A stretch of 64,000 nucleotides of DNA. Source: Bacteroidota bacterium. GTDB taxonomy: Bacteria; Bacteroidota; Bacteroidia; Chitinophagales; Saprospiraceae. The position numbers and the translations under genes were made by a program. Below the pieces are notes generated by a model. It had not been told where the DNA came from. It was given only the letters and a program-made list of their open reading frames with translations, and did no database searches. Positions 60,180 to 64,000 of this stretch are shown piece by piece; the stretch's first letter is position 1; every line of letters begins with the position of its first letter. The stretch covers positions 1 through 64,000 of the forward strand of contig CAUJDW010000128.1 of assembly GCA_963169455.1 (NCBI GenBank), in the 5' to 3' direction.

Positions 60180-60989
60180 ATGGAACTGGTATTGTCGTTT
60201 TTCCTCCTTTTCCTGATGCTGTACGCCATTATTCTGGCGGTTATTTACCTGCTTCAGGAGCGGCTCGTTTTTAAGCCCTGGAAACTGGAGGCGGGCTATG
60301 AGTTCCGCTTCGAGGGGCCTTTTGAAGAACACTGGCTAAAGGCAGGGCCTGAAGGCGAGATCAATGCCCTTTTATTCAAAACGGACAAAGCCCGGCGGGG
60401 TGTTGTACTTTATCTGCATGGCAACCGGGGCAACCTGCAGGGCTGGGCAGAGGAATATTCCCTTTTCACACCCCTGGGCTACGACTTTCTGGTGATCGAT
60501 TACCGGGGTTTTGGCAAGAGCACGGGCCTGCCGTCGGAGCAGGGCATATACGAAGATGCGGAAACAGCCTATCTCTGGTTGAAAGAGCGATATCCGGAAG
60601 ACAGCATCGTCGTGTACGGCCGCTCGCTGGGTTCTGCAGCGGCTTCCTGGCTGGGCATGCGCCACCACCCCCGCCTGCTGGCCCTGGAAACGCCCTACGA
60701 CAACATCCCCAACGTCATCAGGGCCCAGGCGGGCCTGGCGCTTCCTTCCTGCCTGTTTCGCCTGCATTTTCGCAACGACCACTATTTAAAAAGCCAGAAC
60801 GCCCCGGTTTACGTATTCGCCGGAACCCAGGACCAACTGGTGCCCTTCCGGCTTTCCCTGCGCCTCAGGCCGCTGTTGCCGAGCCCTGCCCACTTCATCG
60901 TCATCAGGCAGGGCGAGCACCACAATCTGAGCGCCTTCCCCCATTTCCGGGAGCAATTGCAACGCATTCTTGATAACGGCCGCCGCTAA
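60180..60989 (+). CDS. Alpha/beta hydrolase, membrane-anchored
   Basis: 269 residues. An N-terminal transmembrane helix (VLSFFLLFLMLYAIILAVIY) is followed by an alpha/beta hydrolase domain: oxyanion region VVLYLHGNRGNLQGWAEEYS, LVIDYRGFGKSTGLP, nucleophile Ser in VVYGRSLGSAAASWLG, acid Asp in FAGTQDQLVPF, and catalytic His in RQGEHHNLSAFPHF. It resembles the ABHD13/BEM46-like group, whose substrates are unknown; esterase or lipase action is the inferred role. The frame is open upstream to 60066, but ATG 60180 starts the membrane helix. trmB follows 46 bases later with its own promoter-like box. Confidence 0.88.
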   Translation: MELVLSFFLLFLMLYAIILAVIYLLQERLVFKPWKLEAGYEFRFEGPFEEHWLKAGPEGEINALLFKTDKARRGVVLYLHGNRGNLQGWAEEYSLFTPLGYDFLVIDYRGFGKSTGLPSEQGIYEDAETAYLWLKERYPEDSIVVYGRSLGSAAASWLGMRHHPRLLALETPYDNIPNVIRAQAGLALPSCLFRLHFRNDHYLKSQNAPVYVFAGTQDQLVPFRLSLRLRPLLPSPAHFIVIRQGEHHNLSAFPHFREQLQRILDNGRR

Positions 60990-60995
60990 AATCCC

Positions 60996-61003
60996 TATCT
61001 TTG
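60996..61003 (+). promoter_or_regulatory. -7 promoter box for trmB
   Basis: TATCTTTG is a perfect TAnnTTTG box, 32 bases before the trmB start codon, inside the 46-base gap after the hydrolase gene. A TTG lies 23 bases upstream of it. Confidence 0.55.
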
Positions 61004-61035
61004 TTTTCCATTTGGCGATCGCGCACGAAGCAAAT

Positions 61036-61728
61036 ATGAGCAAGCGAAACAAACTTCAGAAATTCGCAGAACTGCTGGCTTTCCCCAATGTCTTCGAAAA
61101 TTTCAACCACGAAAAGCCCAGGCTCTGCGGCCTGAACGGGGAGCCTGTGGACCTGAGAGGAAAATGGGCGGCCCGGCATTTCGGCAATGATCACCCCATC
61201 ACCCTGGAACTGGCCTGTGGCCGGGGGGAGTACACCCTGGGCCTGGCCCGGCAGAACCCCGGGCGCAATTTCATCGGTGTGGACATCAAAGGCGCCAGGA
61301 TATGGAAAGGCGCCGGCGCCGCACTGGAAGAAAAACTCCACAACGCCGCCTTCCTGCGCACCCGGATCGAGCAGTTGGCCCTTTTCTTCGAAGCGGGCGA
61401 GGTGAGCGAGATATGGATCACCTTTCCCGACCCCTTCCTGCGCCGAAGCAAATCGAACCGGCGCCTGACCGCTCCCCGCTTTCTGGACGAGTACCGCAAG
61501 GTGCTCTGCCCCGGAGGCCTGGTGCACCTCAAAACGGACGAGCCGGTGCTCTATGAATTTACGCTGGAGACCCTGGCCGGATACCCGGGGGCGGAGGTGC
61601 TTTACCAGGAGGCCGACATCTACGCCAACCCCCTGCCCATGCAGGAGCTGGAGCTGAAAACCTATTACGAACGCATGCACCTGGCGGAGGGGAAATCGAT
61701 CAAATATGTGCGGTTCAGGCTGGGATAG
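61036..61728 (+). CDS. trmB: tRNA (guanine46-N7)-methyltransferase
   Basis: 230 residues. SAM-binding ITLELACGRGEYTLGLARQN (the ExGCGxG-type motif I, here ELACGRG), FIGVDIKGARIWKGA, and the catalytic motif VSEIWITFPDPFLRRSKSNR (canonical FPDPW-KKRH region), then APRFLDEYRKVLCPGGLVHL. It methylates N7 of G46 in the tRNA variable loop. ATG 61036 gives the family start MSKRNKLQKFAELLAFPNVF; the frame continues upstream into the hydrolase gene without homology. Confidence 0.93.
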   Translation: MSKRNKLQKFAELLAFPNVFENFNHEKPRLCGLNGEPVDLRGKWAARHFGNDHPITLELACGRGEYTLGLARQNPGRNFIGVDIKGARIWKGAGAALEEKLHNAAFLRTRIEQLALFFEAGEVSEIWITFPDPFLRRSKSNRRLTAPRFLDEYRKVLCPGGLVHLKTDEPVLYEFTLETLAGYPGAEVLYQEADIYANPLPMQELELKTYYERMHLAEGKSIKYVRFRLG

Positions 61729-61744
61729 CAGGGGCGGAAAGCTT

Positions 61745-62551
61745 TCAGGCGAGCACGTTTTCCTCTAGTTCCGGTTCGAAGCCAAGCAGGGCGGCGGCCA
61801 CTTTTCTGAAGTGCCCGCCTTCGTCCTTTCCCGAAATGCAGAAGCGGTGGCGGGGCTGGGTTCCTTCGTTCAGCAGGCCACGTTCGCGCAGCAAGCGTTC
61901 AACCTGCCGGGCGACTGCAGGGGCGGGGTTGATGATGGCGGCGCCCGGCCCGGCGATTTTTTCAATGAGCCCCTGAACGAATGGGTAATGGGTGCAGCCC
62001 AGGACAAAAGTATCCGCTCCGGCCGACTGCATGGGCCCGATGGCCTGGCGGAGGAGCTGCTCCGTCTCCGGTTCGTTCAGCTTCCCCGCTTCGATCAGTT
62101 CGACCAGCCCGATGCAGGGGTTTTCCAGCAACTCGACATCTTTGGCAAAGCGGTGCATGAGGCTGGCGTAACGCTGGCTTTTGAAGGTGCCCGCTGTGGC
62201 CAGCACGCCCACCTTGCCCGTCCGGGTGGCCAGCGCGCCGGGCTTCACGGCCGGCTCCATGCCGACGATGGGCACATCAGGCCAAAGGTGGCGCAGGTGG
62301 TTCAGCGCTGCTGCCGAAGCGGTATTGCAGGCAACAACGATGAGCTTGCTGCCCCCGGCGAGCAGGAAACGCGTAATGTCTTCGCTGTATTGGCGGATGG
62401 TGTCGGCAGGCTTGGCGCCGTAGGGGATGCGGGCGGTGTCGCCGAAATAGAGGATGGATTCTGAAGGCAGCTGGCGGAGAATGGCATAGGCGACGCTCAG
62501 GCCGCCTATGCCAGAATCGAACAGGCCTATAGGTTGGCTGGCCTGCGACAA
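61745..62551 (-). CDS. murI: Glutamate racemase
   Basis: 268 residues. MurI motifs: PIGLFDSGIGGLSVAYAILR (first catalytic acid), LYFGDTARIPYGAKPADTIR, LIVVACNTASAAALNHLR with the first catalytic Cys, and ADTFVLGCTHYPFVQGLIEK with the second. It makes D-glutamate for peptidoglycan. It ends the minus-strand skp-skp-murI unit and is separated from the upstream Skp gene by one base. It converges with trmB (16-base gap). Confidence 0.96.
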   Translation of the reverse strand: MSQASQPIGLFDSGIGGLSVAYAILRQLPSESILYFGDTARIPYGAKPADTIRQYSEDITRFLLAGGSKLIVVACNTASAAALNHLRHLWPDVPIVGMEPAVKPGALATRTGKVGVLATAGTFKSQRYASLMHRFAKDVELLENPCIGLVELIEAGKLNEPETEQLLRQAIGPMQSAGADTFVLGCTHYPFVQGLIEKIAGPGAAIINPAPAVARQVERLLRERGLLNEGTQPRHRFCISGKDEGGHFRKVAAALLGFEPELEENVLA

Positions 62552-62552
62552 T

Positions 62553-63065
62553 TTACATGCCCAGTTTGGCCCTCACCATAGCGCCCACATCCTGCGATTC
62601 CTCGGCGTAAAGCAATACGCCCTGGTCGAAGATGAACTGGAAGCCGTTTTCTAAGGCCACATCCTTGATGGCCTGGTTCACTTTATCGTAAATCGGCTGG
62701 AGCAGTTCCTCGCGCTTATCCTGGATTTGCTTGACCATGTCCTGTTCAAACTGGGCAATCTCGGCCTGGGCTTTCTCCAGGCGCTGGGATTCCTGCTGTT
62801 GCTGAATGGGAGACAATTCGCCGCTGTCGACCTTCTGGCGCACTGCAGCGTAATCCTGCTGGAGTTTTTCCACCATGCCCTGGCCTTTTTTCTGCAATTG
62901 CTTCTGCAGGGCTTCAAGGTTGGCGTCGGCCTGCTTCACCTCCGGCATTTCCGCAAGGATAGCAGCAGAATTGACATAGCCGAATTTCTGGGCCTGCACG
63001 GCCGCCGTCAGGCCTGACAAGAGGAGCAGGAGGGCGCCGGTTTTGACCAATTTTCTCATTTGCAT
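62553..63065 (-). CDS. OmpH/Skp-family periplasmic chaperone (second copy)
   Basis: 170 residues. Signal peptide LVKTGALLLLLSGLTAAVQAQ, then KFGYVNSAAILAEMPEVKQA (the Skp strand-helix start), a long coiled coil (about residues 45-125, with LEALQKQLQKKGQGMVEKLQ) and the closing GFQFIFDQGVLLYAEESQDV. Skp trimers hold unfolded outer-membrane proteins on the way to the Bam complex. It sits between the other Skp gene (81 bases upstream) and murI. Confidence 0.93.
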   Translation of the reverse strand: MQMRKLVKTGALLLLLSGLTAAVQAQKFGYVNSAAILAEMPEVKQADANLEALQKQLQKKGQGMVEKLQQDYAAVRQKVDSGELSPIQQQQESQRLEKAQAEIAQFEQDMVKQIQDKREELLQPIYDKVNQAIKDVALENGFQFIFDQGVLLYAEESQDVGAMVRAKLGM

Positions 63066-63102
63066 TTTGTATTTAGGTTATCACAAGTGCGTAAAACGGC
63101 TG

Positions 63103-63110
63103 CAAAAATA
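63103..63110 (-). promoter_or_regulatory. -7 promoter box for the second Skp gene
   Basis: The minus strand reads TATTTTTG (TAnnTTTG), 37 bases before the start codon of the downstream Skp gene, so this gene and murI may also be transcribed separately from the first Skp gene. Confidence 0.5.
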
Positions 63111-63146
63111 GCTGATTTGGCGCGAAGTAAAAACCAAACATTGTTT

Positions 63147-63668
63147 TTACTTCAGCTTATCCATTATGTCCTGGGTTTTGTCGTACTGCGGGTTGGAAAA
63201 GATCATGCCCGTAGCGCCCGACTTGTCGAATATGAAATCGTAACCGCGCTCATTGGCGTATTCTTCAATGGCGCTGTACACTTTCTCCTGAATGGGGCGG
63301 ACGAGATCCTGCCTGCGCTGGAACAACTCACCTTCAGGGCCGAATTTGTTTTTCTGTATGTCGCGCACTTCTTTTTCCTTTTCCATGATCTCCTCTTCGC
63401 GCTGGCGCCGGGCATCATCACTTAAAAGGACTTGTTCGGCCTGATAACGGTTGTACATACCCTTGATTTTGTCGTATTCCTGTGCAATTTCCTGGCGCCA
63501 GCGGGAGGCGAGCTTGTCGAGTTCGTCCTGGGCGGCTTTGTATTCATCGATGCTCTCCAGAATGGCGTTTACATCCACATAGGCGATGCGTTGCGCGTTA
63601 GCCGAAAAGGCAACCACAGCAGTCAGGAAAAGAGCGGCTGCGATTTTCAACATGCTTTTGTAAATCAT
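63147..63668 (-). CDS. OmpH/Skp-family periplasmic chaperone (first copy)
   Basis: 173 residues. Signal peptide (LKIAAALFLTAVVAFSANAQ), then RIAYVDVNAILESIDEYKAA, a long coiled coil (SRWRQEIAQEYDKIKGMYNR, ARRQREEEIMEKEKEVRDIQ) and the C-terminal YDFIFDKSGATGMIFSNPQY. Tandem Skp genes just ahead of murI are a known Bacteroidota arrangement, normally preceded by bamA; here at least 330 bases upstream carry no bamA on this strand, so bamA is either farther away or elsewhere. Confidence 0.93.
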   Translation of the reverse strand: MIYKSMLKIAAALFLTAVVAFSANAQRIAYVDVNAILESIDEYKAAQDELDKLASRWRQEIAQEYDKIKGMYNRYQAEQVLLSDDARRQREEEIMEKEKEVRDIQKNKFGPEGELFQRRQDLVRPIQEKVYSAIEEYANERGYDFIFDKSGATGMIFSNPQYDKTQDIMDKLK

Positions 63669-63711
63669 TTTACTTGGTTTTAGTTTTTGAAAATGTTTGG
63701 CTTGTACCGGG

Positions 63712-63719
63712 CAAAAATA
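63712..63719 (-). promoter_or_regulatory. -7 promoter box for the skp-skp-murI unit
   Basis: The minus strand reads TATTTTTG (TAnnTTTG), 43 bases before the first Skp start codon; a TTTTG lies 16 bases further upstream. The remaining gap 63720-63974 shows no gene. Confidence 0.5.
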
Positions 63720-63974
63720 CCTGTTTGCCTGCTTTCAAAATTACGATTTCTTGTCCGTTTTCCCTTCTTGCGACGTGCGCGGGGCTGGCGGGCCACGGGC
63801 GGGCAGATAGGCGCAGGTTTTTAGCTGTTTTGCAAAATGCTAAAAATCAAATACTTAAAGCATTCGTTTGGTTGACGCCTTCCCCTTTGGTTTAACGATC
63901 ATTTAACGGCCGGGCCAGCTATTTTAACGAAAAGCCAACAAAAACATTTGCGGCCGGGCTCTGTTAAAGATACC

Positions 63975-64000
63975 ATGTCAAATCCTGTCATTACCTTCTC
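63975..64000 (+). CDS. Possible gene start, cut by the window end
   Basis: ATG 63975 opens a frame reading MSNPVITF to the last base. Too little remains to name it. The upstream 250 bases are gene-free, as expected before a divergent gene. Confidence 0.3.

Noticed and set aside
1..64000. CRISPR arrays or cas genes
   Set aside because: No regularly spaced direct repeats and no Cas-like proteins were seen.

Overview
The window looks like chromosomal DNA of a GC-rich member of the Bacteroidota, most likely of the Saprospiria (Lewinella / Phaeodactylibacter type); the genus is an inference. Evidence: a type IX secretion sorting domain (34 kb) and a T9SS-like tail (47 kb); Bacteroidota-restricted families (DUF3078, DUF5686, DUF6029, Omp28-like, DUF1800/DUF1501 pair, 1105-residue SecA with a zinc tail); many TAnnTTTG -7 promoter boxes; and few Shine-Dalgarno sites.

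Layout. 0-3.3 kb: the 3' end of a 5S rRNA (end of an rRNA operon), an ECF sigma factor, a small unknown protein, an MscS-type channel and a DUF3078 protein. 3.5-31.4 kb: dense housekeeping genes on both strands: GH25 lysozyme, class III aminotransferase, rpoN, M24 aminopeptidase, rlmN, S41 protease, a BamA/TamA-like barrel, rnhB, DUF5686, YwqG, an MMPL exporter, a TetR regulator, a PpiD-like foldase, a 41-residue membrane peptide, acyl-CoA ligase, hydroxyacid dehydrogenase, deoC and secA. Convergent gene pairs are usually separated by long perfect hairpins. 31.8-34.3 kb: a lipoprotein and a type B T9SS cargo, translationally coupled.

34.4-40.7 kb is an accessory island next to tRNA-Cys: a lone ribbon-helix-helix protein; a 1372-residue single-gene fusion of TIR + STAND NTPase + formylglycine-enzyme-like fold + FtsK/SpoIIIE DNA motor; the decayed remains of a DUF433/DUF5615 toxin-antitoxin module; and two frameshifted unknown genes. 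Much of it is clearly AT-richer than its flanks. The four-part fusion is the best candidate for an undescribed system, probably anti-phage or anti-plasmid defence with a TIR effector and an FtsK-derived DNA-engaging arm.

40.8-64 kb returns to core functions. Cell envelope: glucosaminidase-LysM protein, a beta-barrel, lptB, two small lipoproteins, lytic transglycosylase, lgt, murI and two Skp/OmpH chaperones. Also present are a DUF1800-DUF1501 operon, kynureninase, Ogt, a TlpA-like thioredoxin, a DUF6029 porin with an Omp28-like lipoprotein, an AlkB-type alkane hydroxylase divergent from a matching flavin/2Fe-2S reductase, an alpha/beta hydrolase and trmB. Several non-coding inverted-repeat elements (5.6, 13.9, 20.6, 46.9, 56.0 and 59.9 kb) look like repeat families or bidirectional terminators.
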